This document shows positions 1-9,571 of a stretch of DNA of 64,000 bases, piece after piece. A program made the position numbers and the translations under genes. A model generated the notes under the pieces. That model saw only the letters and a program-made list of their open reading frames with translations. It had not been told where the DNA came from and did no database searches. Source of the stretch: Peribacillus sp. FSL H8-0477 (GTDB lineage: Bacteria; Bacillota; Bacilli; Bacillales; DSM-1321); contig NZ_JBBODE010000001.1 of assembly GCF_038002765.1 (NCBI RefSeq), forward strand, positions 310,001 to 374,000, read 5' to 3'. The first letter of the stretch is position 1, and each line of letters begins with the position of its first letter.

Positions 1-803
1 GCATCATTGGCAACAATTACGGGATTCTTCCCACCCATTTCTAACTGATATTTAGCACCACGCTTGAATGCGCCTAGTCCAATTGATTTACCGACCGAGT
101 CAGATCCCGTGAATGTCACACCATTAATATCCGGATGATCGGTAATTGCCTGACCTATGACAGACCCCGGTCCTGTTACCATGTTAATCGTACCCACTGG
201 AAACCCTGCCTCGTCAAAACATTCCAATACTTTGGCTGCAGTCACCGCAGCTTCTTGAGCTGGTTTCAGAATAACGGTATTTCCATAAATGAGTGCCGGT
301 GCTATTTTCCAGATAGGGATTGCTACTGGGAAATTCCAAGGAGTAATCACCCCGACCACTCCAAGGGGAACACGCGTAGTGAACATCAATGCATCAGCAT
401 CCGATGGCGGAATCACATCCCCTACTTTCCTCATCCCTTCTCCTGCATAATAACGGAGGATGGCGACACCTCTAGCTGTTTCCCCTTTTGCTTCGGGAAA
501 CGTTTTTCCCATTTCACGAGTCATCGTCTCCGCAATCTCGTCCATACGTCGCTCGATTGCGTTCGCGGCTTTATACAAATACTCTCCACGGGCAGCACCA
601 GTCAGTTTCTTCCAAGATACTTGTGCTTCTTTCGCAACACGAACAGCTTGATCCACATCTTCTTTTTCAGACTGTTGTACATACCCGACGATTTCATGAC
701 GATTGGCTGGGTTGATGCTCGTATTAACCTTTTGATTAGATGCAGCTACCCATTTACCATTGATATAGTTTAGATACGTTTTTTCGTCAGTTTTTATATT
801 CAT
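1..803 (-). CDS. Aldehyde dehydrogenase, probably alpha-ketoglutaric semialdehyde dehydrogenase (3' part beyond the window)
   Basis: The reading frame starts at ATG 803 and runs off the left edge, so only the first 267 codons are present. The NAD-binding part of the ALDH superfamily is visible: a PWNFP motif, a GNTVILKPA stretch, [12 protein letters not shown] and the LEMGGKNP motif. The catalytic cysteine lies outside the window. Together with the FAH-family dehydratase upstream and the divergent IlvD/Edd dehydratase, the likely reaction is oxidation of 2-oxoglutaric semialdehyde to 2-oxoglutarate, the last step of the Weimberg route. This substrate is inferred from context. It is on the same strand as the FAH gene, 92 bp downstream of it. 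Confidence 0.88.
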   Translation of the reverse strand, partial: MNIKTDEKTYLNYINGKWVAASNQKVNTSINPANRHEIVGYVQQSEKEDVDQAVRVAKEAQVSWKKLTGAARGEYLYKAANAIERRMDEIAETMTREMGKTFPEAKGETARGVAILRYYAGEGMRKVGDVIPPSDADALMFTTRVPLGVVGVITPWNFPVAIPIWKIAPALIYGNTVILKPAQEAAVTAAKVLECFDEAGFPVGTINMVTGPGSVIGQAITDHPDINGVTFTGSDSVGKSIGLGAFKRGAKYQLEMGGKNPVIVAND

Positions 804-895
804 CTTCTATCCCTCCATATTCCTTTTAATGGTTAGTTCTGTAATTTTTGTTTAGTTTTGTGAATAGTCAAAAATAATTGGTAGATTTATTTTAC

Positions 896-1789
896 TTAAA
901 TTAAAATTTTATTTGGTAGTTTTACACGATTTTTCAAAATACCAATATCAGAAACTTCAATTTCAATCTGATCGCCATCCAATAAGGTAAAGTCATTCTC
1001 AGGAATAATACACGTACCAGTCAACAAGACAGTCCCGTCAAAAATTTCATTGTCACGAATGAGGAAGGATACTAATTCATCATATTTTCTTTTCAACTGG
1101 CTGGTATTTGCTTTTCCTTCTACTTTAAGCTCGCCATTCCGGTAGATTTTACATGTGATGTCGAAGTTATAAGGATCTTCCACGGACTCGGCAAGGAGAA
1201 TGGCTGGACCAATCGAACAAGAATTTTTCCACATTTTTGCTTGTGGTAGATAAAGAGGATTCTCTCCTTCAATGTCACGACAACTCATATCATTCCCGAT
1301 TGTGTATCCAAGGATTTCACCTTCTCGATTAATGACTAAGCCCAATTCAGGCTCAGGAATCTGCCAATTCGAGTCACTACGCAAATACACCTCTTGATCT
1401 GGGCCAACTGTTCGAGCAGCCGTAGATTTAAAGAAGATTTCTGGGCGTTCAGCTTCATAGATCTTGTCATAGAAAGTAGTGGCATCAAGCTTTCCATCAG
1501 TTGCTTCATAGTTACGTGCATCGCGGCTACGCTCATATGTAACACCAGCAGCCCAGACTTCTTCAGCTATAATGGGAACGAGTAACGATAAATCGTCTAA
1601 AGAATTTGGAATAGACACTGATTTAGAAAGAAAATTTTCAATAAAAGAAAGTGGAGAAACTTTTTGTTCGTTTGCCTCTTGGATTAATTGAATCAATCCT
1701 TCTTGAGGAAGCGGGTACACTTCCCCCTCATTTGTAACAGCTGCTAGCGTTGCTTTTGAATGGTCATTTGAATATCGGATAATACGCAT
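896..1789 (-). CDS. FAH-family 2-keto-3-deoxy-sugar-acid dehydratase (XylX/AraD1-like)
   Basis: A 297-residue protein of the fumarylacetoacetate hydrolase superfamily. Visible family features are the EPELGLVI metal-ligand stretch, GYTIGNDMSCRDIEGENPLYLPQ and the C-terminal GTCIIPE...GDQIEIE. I start at ATG 1789 because AGGAGG sits 8 bp upstream; a longer upstream start would overlap the regulator gene. Known relatives include the 2-keto-3-deoxy-pentonate dehydratases that give 2-oxoglutaric semialdehyde, and the neighbouring dehydratase and aldehyde dehydrogenase fit that step. The exact sugar (xylonate or arabinonate) cannot be read from sequence. A palindromic operator lies at 1807-1823, just upstream of the ribosome binding site. 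Confidence 0.85.
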   Translation of the reverse strand: MRIIRYSNDHSKATLAAVTNEGEVYPLPQEGLIQLIQEANEQKVSPLSFIENFLSKSVSIPNSLDDLSLLVPIIAEEVWAAGVTYERSRDARNYEATDGKLDATTFYDKIYEAERPEIFFKSTAARTVGPDQEVYLRSDSNWQIPEPELGLVINREGEILGYTIGNDMSCRDIEGENPLYLPQAKMWKNSCSIGPAILLAESVEDPYNFDITCKIYRNGELKVEGKANTSQLKRKYDELVSFLIRDNEIFDGTVLLTGTCIIPENDFTLLDGDQIEIEVSDIGILKNRVKLPNKILI

Positions 1790-1806
1790 AAATAGAACCT
1801 CCTCTT

Positions 1807-1823
1807 GTTTTATATTATAAAAC
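1807..1823. promoter_or_regulatory. Palindromic operator copy upstream of the FAH gene
   Basis: GTTTTATATTATAAAAC is an 8-bp perfect inverted repeat around one central base. The same palindrome, reading GTTTTATAATATAAAAC, occurs at 2973-2989, and a degenerate copy lies at 2646-2662. Both minus-strand copies are followed by the same AACTCAGTTT segment. The placement suggests the site bound by the IclR regulator encoded next door; that is inference. Confidence 0.7.
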
Positions 1824-1862
1824 TCAGTTTCTATATATAGACAATAGAGAAGGGAACCACTT

Positions 1863-2630
1863 TTATGAACTTGGTATCCCATTTCCCATTTGTTCTGATA
1901 ATTGGAAGGTTGCCTGTTTCAGTTGTTCAATGAAGATGTGTAACTGAGACTCATTGATGCGACCTACTAATGTAGATAGGCTAATCGCTGCAATCACTTT
2001 ATTCTCATGATTTCGAATAGGTGCTGCGATACAGCGAACACCAGGCTCGTTTTCCTGATTATCAATTGCGTACCCTTGAGATTGAACGTGTTGAAGCTCT
2101 TCCATAAATTCTGATTCATCTGTAATCGTAAACTCCGTTTGTTTTAAGTAGACATATTCATGTAGAATGGCTTTGATTTCTTCCGAATCTTTAAAGGCGA
2201 TTAACGCTTTCCCAACCGCGGAGCAGTGAAGTGGAATTCGCTTCCCTATTTTTGAATAACGAATGACAGCCATCGGCCCTTCTACTTTATCAATATAGAC
2301 CCCTTCTTTTCCGTCCAGTATCACCAAGTGAGTGGTCTGTCCGGTTTTTTCCGATAAATCCAGTAAGTATTTTTTTGATAACTCTCGAACATCCAAGGAC
2401 TGAATGACATAGTTCCCTCTTTCAAAAAGCTTCATTCCCAATCCATACTTCCCATTCTCAGGATTTTGGCTGATATAGCCATGATTTAAAAGCGTTTTCA
2501 ATAAAGAATGAATCGTACTTTTGTGAAGCCCTAACTGTTTACTGATATCTGTTATCTTCAATTCTGTTGTATGTTCGTCAAACAAATCGAGAATACGAAG
2601 CGCACGATCTACTGATTGAATAACAGGCAT
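1863..2630 (-). CDS. IclR-family transcriptional regulator
   Basis: A 255-residue IclR regulator. The N-terminal winged helix (about residues 2-65, SVDRALRILDLFDE...ITDISKQLGLHKSTIHSLLKTL) is followed by the effector-binding domain, with the signature GKRIPLHCSAVGKALIA and the C-terminal GVRCIAAPIRNHENKVIAAISLS. ATG 2630 is preferred because AGGTG lies 6 bp upstream; a GTG nine bases further up has no better site. It stands between the FAH gene and the divergent IlvD/Edd gene, so it most likely controls both transcription units of the sugar-acid pathway and itself through the 17-bp palindromes. Confidence 0.9.
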   Translation of the reverse strand: MPVIQSVDRALRILDLFDEHTTELKITDISKQLGLHKSTIHSLLKTLLNHGYISQNPENGKYGLGMKLFERGNYVIQSLDVRELSKKYLLDLSEKTGQTTHLVILDGKEGVYIDKVEGPMAVIRYSKIGKRIPLHCSAVGKALIAFKDSEEIKAILHEYVYLKQTEFTITDESEFMEELQHVQSQGYAIDNQENEPGVRCIAAPIRNHENKVIAAISLSTLVGRINESQLHIFIEQLKQATFQLSEQMGNGIPSS

Positions 2631-2645
2631 GAATGTCACCTACTT

Positions 2646-2662
2646 GTTTTAAATTATGAAAC
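2646..2662. promoter_or_regulatory. Degenerate operator copy upstream of the iclR gene
   Basis: GTTTTAAATTATGAAAC resembles the palindromes at 1807-1823 and 2973-2989 with two arm changes. Like the 1807 copy it is followed by ACTCAGTTT, so the conserved block is longer than the palindrome itself. It lies 16 bp upstream of the regulator's start codon, which suggests autoregulation. Confidence 0.6.
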
Positions 2663-2972
2663 TCAGTTTTATAATCACAAAATTTTCTCACAATTTAATC
2701 TAATACTAGTTTTTTTGAAAAGTCAAGAACCATAATTCAATCCATGGGTATCTTTTTGACCTAAGCTTAATAGAGAATAAACATCTGGATATAGCTTTTA
2801 GGACCTTCTCCCCTGTCTGCCTCCCTTTTAGAAAAACAATGAATATCCGAGTAAAATTTCTTGTGAACAACTAGGTCTCTTATAGGATCATTGCCTCAAT
2901 TGAATTAATTGACTTTTCAGAACATATATGTTTATTTTAAATTACACGTTACGTTCTTCATAGAAAAACGTT

Positions 2973-2989
2973 GTTTTATAATATAAAAC
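2973..2989. promoter_or_regulatory. Operator upstream of the IlvD/Edd dehydratase gene
   Basis: GTTTTATAATATAAAAC, a perfect 8+1+8 palindrome, lies about 100 bp before the dehydratase start. A TATAAT hexamer (2977-2982) sits inside it, so a bound regulator would cover a possible -10 element. I see no convincing -35 hexamer at the right distance. The 2663-3090 interval otherwise shows only AT-rich sequence. Confidence 0.68.
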
Positions 2990-3090
2990 AAAATTAGGTT
3001 TTTCAGAGAACTTCAAAGATAAATAAAATTCTTAGGTTCTTACATGACTGAGTATTCGGTTTTTTATAATCATTTTACGGAGGTAGATAT

Positions 3091-5085
3091 ATGTCATTTC
3101 AATCGATATTTGGCGAAGAAGATGTTTCTCTCTACAAAATTCAAACGCATGCAAAAGGGGCAGATGGTTCACTCCCGCTCACTTCAGAAATGTTGTTAGA
3201 ATCACCAAGTGGTGACCTCTTTGGGTTATCTCAAAATGTTGGGATGGGTTGGGCAGCTTCAAACCTCCTTGGAAAACAAGTCCTCATCCTCGGTACACAA
3301 GGGGGAATTAGGAATCATGATGGGACGCCCATTGCATTAGGCTATCATACTGGTCATTGGGAAATCGGTTTATTAATGAAGGCGGCAGCTGAAGAAATCA
3401 GTAAACAAGGAGGCGTTCCCTTTGCAGGATTCGTAAGCGATCCCTGTGATGGCCGTACGCAAGGAACGACCGGGATGTTTGATTCCCTTCCGTATCGAAA
3501 CGACGCTGCCATCGTTTATCGGAGATTGATACGATCCCTGCCTACACGTCGGGCAGTTATTGGAGTAGCTACATGCGATAAAGGTCTTCCAGCCATGATG
3601 GTCGCTTTAGCATCCATGCATGACTTGCCAACGATTATCGTACCTGGAGGTGTTACGCTTCCACCAACCAATGGAGAAGACGCAGGAAAGATTCAAACCA
3701 TCGGGGCAAGGTACGCAAACAATGAAATTACGTTACAAGAAGCTGCCGATCTCGGATGTCGTGCATGTGCTACACCAGGGGGCGGCTGTCAATTCCTTGG
3801 TACAGCTGGTACCTCCCAAGTCGTGGCAGAGGCCCTTGGAATGGCATTGCCTCACTCGGCACTAGCCCCTTCAGGTCAGCCAGTTTGGGTGGAGATGGCT
3901 AAGCAATCGGCACGTGCATCATTAGTAATGGAGAAGAAAAAGATAACCACCAAGGATATTATAACGGATAAAGCGATCGAAAATGCGATGGTGATTCACG
4001 CAGCTTTCGGGGGTTCGACGAATTTACTCCTTCATATCCCAGCCATTGCTCATGCAGCTAACTGCAAGTTACCAACGGTTGAAGATTGGACAAGGATCAA
4101 TAGGAAAGTCCCTCGTTTAGTCGATGTACTGCCAAATGGCCCTAGTGGACACACAACCGTAAAGGTCTTCCTAGCAGGTGGAGTTCCAGAGGTCATGCTT
4201 CATTTAAGAAAAATGGGTGTCTTGCATGAGGATGTACTAACGGTTACCGGAGAAACGCTTGGTGCCAATCTCGATTGGTGGGAAACATCCGAAAGACGGG
4301 CTTTGATGAAAAGACAATTGGTAGAAAATGATGGGATCAATCCTGATGATGTGATCATGGACCCACTCACAGCAAAAGAAAAAGGTCTAACGTCTACCGT
4401 TACCTTCCCGAAAGGAAATATTGCTCCTGAAGGATCCGTCATTAAATCAACGTCCATCGATTCATCTGTAGTAGGAGAAGACGGCGTCTATCGCCACACC
4501 GGAAAAGCGAAAGTATTTACGTCAGAAAAGACAGCGATAAAAGCGATTAAAACAAGCGGCATTCAAGCAGGCGACATCATGGTCGTTATGGGCGGAGGTC
4601 CATCTGGAACCGGGATGGAAGAAACCTACCAACTAACATCGGCATTAAAACATTTGTCATATGGAAAACATGTCTCTCTGATTACAGATGCGCGTTTTTC
4701 GGGTGTTTCAACTGGCGCTTGTATTGGACATATTGGACCAGAGGCCTTGGCTGGCGGAGCCATTGGAAAATTGCGTGACGGAGATATCATCGAAATCATT
4801 GTGGATCGCAATCAATTAGTGGGTTCCGTTAATTTTGTCGGAACAGAGAATGAAAGACTTTCTTTAGAACAGGCAACAACAGTCTTGGAAGAACGTGACC
4901 TTCATCCGGACCTTAAACCGGATCCCCAACTTCCAGATGATACTCGTTTATGGGCTGCCCTTCAATCAGTAAGTGGAGGAACTTGGCGCGGAAACATCTA
5001 TGATACCGATCGAATTATAGAAGTTCTACAAGCAGGAGTAAAAGCATTAGACGAAGAAAAAAACTCATTCAAAATTAATGCATAG
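3091..5085 (+). CDS. IlvD/Edd-family sugar-acid dehydratase, YjhG/YagF (xylonate dehydratase) type
   Basis: A 664-residue dehydratase very close along its length to the E. coli YjhG/YagF type (about 655 residues). It removes water from an aldonic acid, most likely D-xylonate, giving the 2-keto-3-deoxy acid. Cysteines expected to hold the iron-sulphur cluster appear in [31 protein letters not shown] and [16 protein letters not shown]. The C-terminal signature [19 protein letters not shown] is present. The start has GGAGG 9 bp upstream. It is divergent from the regulator and followed by a broken GntP permease. Together with the FAH protein and aldehyde dehydrogenase it would complete a Weimberg-type route to 2-oxoglutarate; the substrate is inferred. 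Confidence 0.92.
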   Translation: MSFQSIFGEEDVSLYKIQTHAKGADGSLPLTSEMLLESPSGDLFGLSQNVGMGWAASNLLGKQVLILGTQGGIRNHDGTPIALGYHTGHWEIGLLMKAAAEEISKQGGVPFAGFVSDPCDGRTQGTTGMFDSLPYRNDAAIVYRRLIRSLPTRRAVIGVATCDKGLPAMMVALASMHDLPTIIVPGGVTLPPTNGEDAGKIQTIGARYANNEITLQEAADLGCRACATPGGGCQFLGTAGTSQVVAEALGMALPHSALAPSGQPVWVEMAKQSARASLVMEKKKITTKDIITDKAIENAMVIHAAFGGSTNLLLHIPAIAHAANCKLPTVEDWTRINRKVPRLVDVLPNGPSGHTTVKVFLAGGVPEVMLHLRKMGVLHEDVLTVTGETLGANLDWWETSERRALMKRQLVENDGINPDDVIMDPLTAKEKGLTSTVTFPKGNIAPEGSVIKSTSIDSSVVGEDGVYRHTGKAKVFTSEKTAIKAIKTSGIQAGDIMVVMGGGPSGTGMEETYQLTSALKHLSYGKHVSLITDARFSGVSTGACIGHIGPEALAGGAIGKLRDGDIIEIIVDRNQLVGSVNFVGTENERLSLEQATTVLEERDLHPDLKPDPQLPDDTRLWAALQSVSGGTWRGNIYDTDRIIEVLQAGVKALDEEKNSFKINA

Positions 5086-5139
5086 CATTCAACGATAAGT
5101 ACATTTTTACCTTTTATCCTCCCCATATCCTCAGAAAAT

Positions 5140-5170
5140 GGATGATGATGATGGATGATGATGATGGATG
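5140..5170. repeat. Short GATGAT microsatellite
   Basis: Two 14-bp units of the form GGATGATGATGATG lie back to back in the gap between the dehydratase and permease genes. No function is evident; they may mark slippage-prone DNA. Confidence 0.7.
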
Positions 5171-5322
5171 TTGATTTTTTCAGAACAAAATTGAGAGCGG
5201 TTACGATATTCATCACCCTATGGACTAGTAAACAAAATAGCATAAGCCATCCCAGAGTTACTAACTATTTTAGTAAGTTTGAGCAAACCGAAATATTTTA
5301 ATTATTTTATGGGAGGTTTATT

Positions 5323-6475
5323 ATGCCATTACTTATAGTAGCGTTTGGGATTATCCTCTTGCTCATTTTGATTACTGGATTCAAGTTAAATACTTTCGTG
5401 CGGTACACTTGGTCATATCGCTTTAATCTTTGGGCTTGGAGCCATGCTCGGCAGGCTAATTGCTGATGCAGGAGGAGCCCAGCGGATTACCATGACCTTA
5501 ATTAACAAATTTGGCGAAGATAAAATTCAATGGGCTGTTGTGGTTGCTTCTTTTATCGTCGGAATCGCCCTATTCTTTGAAGTAGGATTGGTGTTATTGA
5601 TTCCGATTGTATTCACCATGGCCAAAGAACTGAAAGTCTCTATTTTGCACCTAGGTATTCCGATGGCTGCAGCCTTATTAGCCACGCATAGTTTCTTGCC
5701 CCCGCATCCAGGGCCAACAGTCATAGCTGGTGAATATGGTGCAGATATTGGATTGGTTTTACTTTACGGAATGAGTGTCGCCATACCAACCGTCATCCTT
5801 GCCGGTCCCCTATACACGAAGTTCGCTAAAAAAATTGTACCTGTTGCATTCAAAAAAACTGGTAATATCGCTTCTTTAGGCGAACAAAAAACATTCAAGC
5901 TGGAAGAAACACCTGGTTTCGGAATAAGTGTATTAACCGCCATGTTCCCTGTTTTATTAATGGCCATAGCTACAATCCTTGATATGGTTCAAAAATCAGT
6001 AGGATTTCAAGATAATACATTAATAGAAATCGTTCGTCTGGTAGGAAACGCTTCAACTGCCATGTTGTTATCTTTATTTCTTGCATTCTATACAATGGGA
6101 ATGGCAAGAAAGACTCCAATCAAAGATGTAATGGCTTCCTGTACCTCATCGATTGCCGCAATTGGGATGATGGTCTTAATCATTGGAGGCGGCGGTGCTT
6201 TCAAGCAAGTACTCATTACTGGGGGTGTAGGAGATTATGTAGCAGAATTATTTACAGGCAGTGCAATGTCACCGATCATTCTTGCCTGGTTAGTTGCTGA
6301 AATATTACGGGTTTCCTTAGGATCAGCCACAGTTGCCGCTATCTCCACGGCAGGATTAGTTATCCCTATATTGGCTCAATACGACGTTAATTTAGCCTTG
6401 GTAACGCTCGCAACTGGAGCCGGCAGTTCAATTTGCTCGCATGTGAATGAAGCAGGCTTTTGGATGATTAAAGAA
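5323..6475 (+). pseudogene. GntP-family gluconate/sugar-acid permease, internally deleted and truncated
   Basis: ATG 5323, with GGAGG 6 bp upstream, begins a GntP-like N-terminus ([25 protein letters not shown]). About 30 family residues are then missing, and the protein resumes in another frame at [17 protein letters not shown] (from 5402). The rest of the GntP fold follows: [28 protein letters not shown]. The C-terminal membrane segment is lost, because after GFWMIKE the frame runs into an IS66 TnpA-like sequence. The family imports gluconate-like acids by proton symport, so this was presumably the importer for the sugar-acid pathway. The out-of-frame deletion and the lost end make it almost certainly non-functional. 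Confidence 0.82.
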
Positions 6476-6545
6476 TGGTGCCAAAACCAAAATGTTACCT
6501 ACTCACAGTTCCATTATTGGACGAGGAAGTTTAAAGATGAAGAAA
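6471..6545 (+). pseudogene. IS66-type TnpA N-terminal remnant fused to the gntP frame
   Basis: The residues [20 protein letters not shown] resemble the helix-turn-helix start of IS66-family TnpA proteins (W-C-x-N-x5-Y-x-x-F-x-Y-W). The frame is continuous with the truncated permease, so the annotated end of that ORF is chimeric. The rest of tnpA, all of tnpB and most of tnpC are missing here; a tnpC tail occurs at 9572-9978. Confidence 0.6.
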
Positions 6546-6599
6546 CTACTACCGAAACCACTCAGTGTTTGTCCTTTATACAAACTGTCAGGGCTTCAT

Positions 6600-7960
6600 C
6601 TATTGTTGACCGGAAATGGCTGATGGCGAGTTGGATGACTTGAAGTTGATCTCTTATATATCTTGGATAACGAATCCCTAATTCATGAACAAACTGTTCT
6701 GCACTTTCTTGTTCATTGAACTGGCGAATGATCGTTTCCTTGTATGCTTGTATTCCTTTTGAACGATCTATCTCTACTATGATGCCTATTCTTTATTAGT
6801 TGACCTGTTCCCAGACACAAGGTGTGTTTAGCTAGTACATCTCCTTCCGGAGTTGCTCTTATGATAAGTTCCTTTTCTTTAACCTCGACATAGACTGTAT
6901 TATTTCCCCTTGGACGGTACGTTCCTATCGGGAGGGAATAACGATAGATTTATATTTAATCACATTGTCCTTGTGGATGGTTCTTGATATACTAGAACCA
7001 TGGTTGCTCTCGAAAGAGAGTAAAGATGAGACTGGTTTTAAGTGTTGCTTTTCGAGGGCGTGCACTTCTACCGGTCTCTTTTTAATTGTAAAGTGTACAT
7101 TATAATTCTCCGTTCTTTTTAACCAGGCTAGGCAACTTTCGTTCCAAGAATTTCTATTCGAAAACACCCGATGTCTGGCGAAATTCATTTTCACGTATTT
7201 TACTACGTTTTCTACTTTTCCTTTACTTTGTGGATCAGCCTTTCTACATAAGTAAATCCGGAATCCTCGTTCTTTTTGATAGGCTTGGAATTAACCAGTC
7301 AGGACAATATCTCCCGCATTTTCACTTTCCGTTATTAGATGGTCCTGATCATAAACGATTTCTTCGGGCATTCCTCCAAAGAAAGAAAATGCTTTCTCAT
7401 GACAATGAATCGTATCTCTTGTTGTAAAAGATCTGTTTAATTACTCCACATATTTACCGAGAGTGGGAGAGGACAAAAAGTTATGAAGTATAATTTAATG
7501 TCTTTATTTTCAGTGTTTTTACCTGTGATTTCTCCCCAGTCAACCTGTACCTGTTGTCCCATTGGTAGCTCTTCAACTGCCTCGTGCATGCGAGGATGAA
7601 TCATTTTAGGGATATGATAGATGTCTCTTATATCACTTACATAACTCCGAATCGTACTGGCCCCAACTTCTAACGACGGAAAACGTTCTTTTAACCAATC
7701 TTCAATTTGTGCCGAAGATAAGTCTGGATGTTCTTTTAACCAAGTGACTATCCTATCCCGATAGGGATCCAGCTTCTTTTGTCTTATACCAAGAGCAATC
7801 ATCCAATTCGTTGCTTCATCAAAAGTCATATCTAAGTATTTGTAAACTGTATTTCTAGAAATCTTAATTTTTTTGCAATGGCTGCCACTTTAAAGCCCTG
7901 TTTTTTTAATTGGGGCACTTCAACAATCAAAAGTGATTTTTCCACCTTTCAGATTCTCCA
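6600..7960 (-). pseudogene. IS21-family istA transposase, decayed
   Basis: Reading the minus strand from about 7950, the pieces of an IstA protein appear in order but in several frames. An N-terminal helix-turn-helix (QLKKQGFKVAAIAKK, then SRNTVYKYLDM) is broken by a one-base loss in the T-run near 7870. LKERFPSLEVGASTIRSYVSDIR and VQVDWGE (first catalytic Asp) come next. A second break near 7480 is followed by FFGGMPEEIVYDQD, then GKVENVVKYVKMNFARHRVF with the catalytic Glu and a C-terminal tail to about 6620. No istB follows. At least two frameshifts and extra stops make it inactive. Confidence 0.75.
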
Positions 7961-8149
7961 GCTAAACAATGATTTTATTTATCATAGCTTAGTTGAACCA
8001 ATAATTAGATAAAAAGTGTTCAATTCCATTTGTCAGAAACTGTTTATTATAGTCTAGCAGTTACAACAAACTGCGTTTAGAGAAAAGCAGGCCCATGAAG
8101 TGCACCCCAAAAAGTTAGAGTCATAATCTAACTTTTGGGGTGTTTTAGT

Positions 8150-8713
8150 ATGGCTAAATATAGCGATGAGTTTAAGTTGATGATTGTGAGAGAGTATCTG
8201 AATGGTCCACTTGGCTTCAAACTACTTGTTCGTAAATACGAGATAAAATCACCTACGCAATTAAGAAATTGGGTAAATATATACAAGAACCAAGGCGCAG
8301 TTGGACTTTCTAGAAAGAAAACCAATGAATTTTACTCTGTTCAATTCAAGCTTGATGTACTAAGCTTTATGAAAAGGACAGGCGCTTCTTACACTGAAAC
8401 GGCTCTTCACTTCGGGTTAACCAATCCACCTTTGATTGCTTCGTGGAAAGGAAAACTCCTTGAGAGTGGTGTGGAAGGCCTACTTAAACCGAAAGGACGG
8501 CCAGCCATGTCAGACAAAGCGAAGAACAATCAAAGAAGAAAACAGCCTGTAAAAGAGATGACCGTTGAACAGAAACTCAAAAGGGAAAATGAACTTCTGC
8601 GTTTGGAGAACGAGTACCTAAAAAAGTTGCGCGCTTTTCAGATGGATCCGGACGGTTATCTCGAAAAGCACAAGCAGCGCTATCATACGAACTCAAAGAA
8701 GAATTCCGACTGA
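8150..8713 (+). CDS. IS3/IS150-type transposase OrfA (copy 1)
   Basis: A 187-residue protein with two helix-turn-helix units (about residues 5-50, SDEFKLMIVREYLNGPLGFKL, and 60-110) and a C-terminal leucine-zipper-like coiled coil (LKRENELLRLENEYLKKL). It binds the element's ends. ATG 8150 is used; a TTG 15 bases upstream is less likely. An A-AAA-AAG heptamer at 8620-8626 lies in the correct frame for programmed -1 frameshifting, which would make the OrfAB transposase. It differs from copy 2 by one residue (Ala instead of Thr in KRTGASY). Confidence 0.92.
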   Translation: MAKYSDEFKLMIVREYLNGPLGFKLLVRKYEIKSPTQLRNWVNIYKNQGAVGLSRKKTNEFYSVQFKLDVLSFMKRTGASYTETALHFGLTNPPLIASWKGKLLESGVEGLLKPKGRPAMSDKAKNNQRRKQPVKEMTVEQKLKRENELLRLENEYLKKLRAFQMDPDGYLEKHKQRYHTNSKKNSD

Positions 8714-8763
8714 AGGATGTACTTCAGTTCATAGGTATTCCCGAATCTTCTTATCATTACCAT

Positions 8764-9540
8764 GTGAAAAAAATGAAGCAAGAAAACCCTCATCAAGAAG
8801 TAGAAGAAATCATTCAAGCTATTTTTGAAGAGCATAATGGCAACTATGGGTATCGCAGGATTCGTTTAGCGTTAAAGAACCAGGGGCTCCTAGTGAATCA
8901 TAAGAAAGTACAACGCATCATGAGAAAGCTTGGATTGAAAGGGGATAAGTTCACCCGTAAATCACGTCGATTTAGTTCGTACAAAGGAACAATTGGCACG
9001 GTAGCGAAGAACAGAATCCATCGCCGGTTTAAGACCCCTATTCCCTATCAAAAACTCACCACCGACATCACAGAATTCAAGTGTGCGGATGGAGGTAAAC
9101 TCTACCTCAGTCCGATTTTGGATATGTATAATGGTGAAATTCTTTCATATGGGATGAGTATGCATCCGACACTGGACTTTGTAATAGAGCCTTTGAAGGA
9201 AACTCTTCGAGTAGTAAAAGAGGCAAGATACCGAACGACCATCCATTCAGATCAAGGCTGGCATTATCAGCATAGAAAATGGGTCCATACATTGAAAAAA
9301 CATAACGTGTTCCAAAGCATGTCCCGAAAGGGAAACTGCTTAGATAACTCGCCTATGGAGAACTTCTTCGGATTATTAAAGCAAGAGATGTATTATGGTG
9401 AACCACTTCGCACGTACGAGGAACTGAAACGGACTATCGAGTCCTACATTTATTATTATAATAACCAACGCATTAAACAGAAATTGGCTGGAATGAGTCC
9501 GGTACAATACCGTCTTCAAACCAACCAATTGGCTGCGTAA
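8764..9540 (+). CDS. IS3/IS150-type transposase OrfB, DDE integrase (copy 1)
   Basis: The catalytic part of the transposase, with the rve integrase core. The DDE residues are visible in TTDITEFKC, TTIHSDQGWHYQ and LDNSPMENFFGLLKQE. The open frame continues upstream of ATG 8764 to the A6G slippery site at 8620, so the active protein is probably an OrfA-OrfB fusion made by -1 frameshifting, with an HTH_21 region HGNYGYRRI following the junction. The translated sequence matches copy 2 exactly, pointing to recent transposition. Confidence 0.93.
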   Translation: MKKMKQENPHQEVEEIIQAIFEEHNGNYGYRRIRLALKNQGLLVNHKKVQRIMRKLGLKGDKFTRKSRRFSSYKGTIGTVAKNRIHRRFKTPIPYQKLTTDITEFKCADGGKLYLSPILDMYNGEILSYGMSMHPTLDFVIEPLKETLRVVKEARYRTTIHSDQGWHYQHRKWVHTLKKHNVFQSMSRKGNCLDNSPMENFFGLLKQEMYYGEPLRTYEELKRTIESYIYYYNNQRIKQKLAGMSPVQYRLQTNQLAA

Positions 9541-9571
9541 TATAAAACTCTAACTTTTAGGGGTCACATCA

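Larger units (their letters stand above)
8096..9571 (+). mobile_element. Complete IS3/IS150-type insertion sequence, copy 1 (1476 bp)
   Basis: The ends are TGAAGTGCACCCC on the left and GGGGTCACATCA on the right, imperfect inverted repeats that both continue into (A)AAAGTTAGAG. The 3-bp sequence CCA flanks both sides (8093-8095 and 9572-9574), the target duplication length typical of IS3. Boundaries were confirmed by comparison with copy 2 at 41368-42842. The element carries orfA and a -1 frame orfB. It interrupts an IS66 tnpC remnant, whose frame is restored when the element and one CCA are removed. A hairpin (about 8105-8140) sits between the left end and orfA and could block transcription entering from outside. 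Confidence 0.93.

Noticed and set aside
5140..5170. GATGAT repeat as a CRISPR or regulatory array
   Set aside because: Only about 30 bp of a simple trinucleotide pattern, with no spacers.
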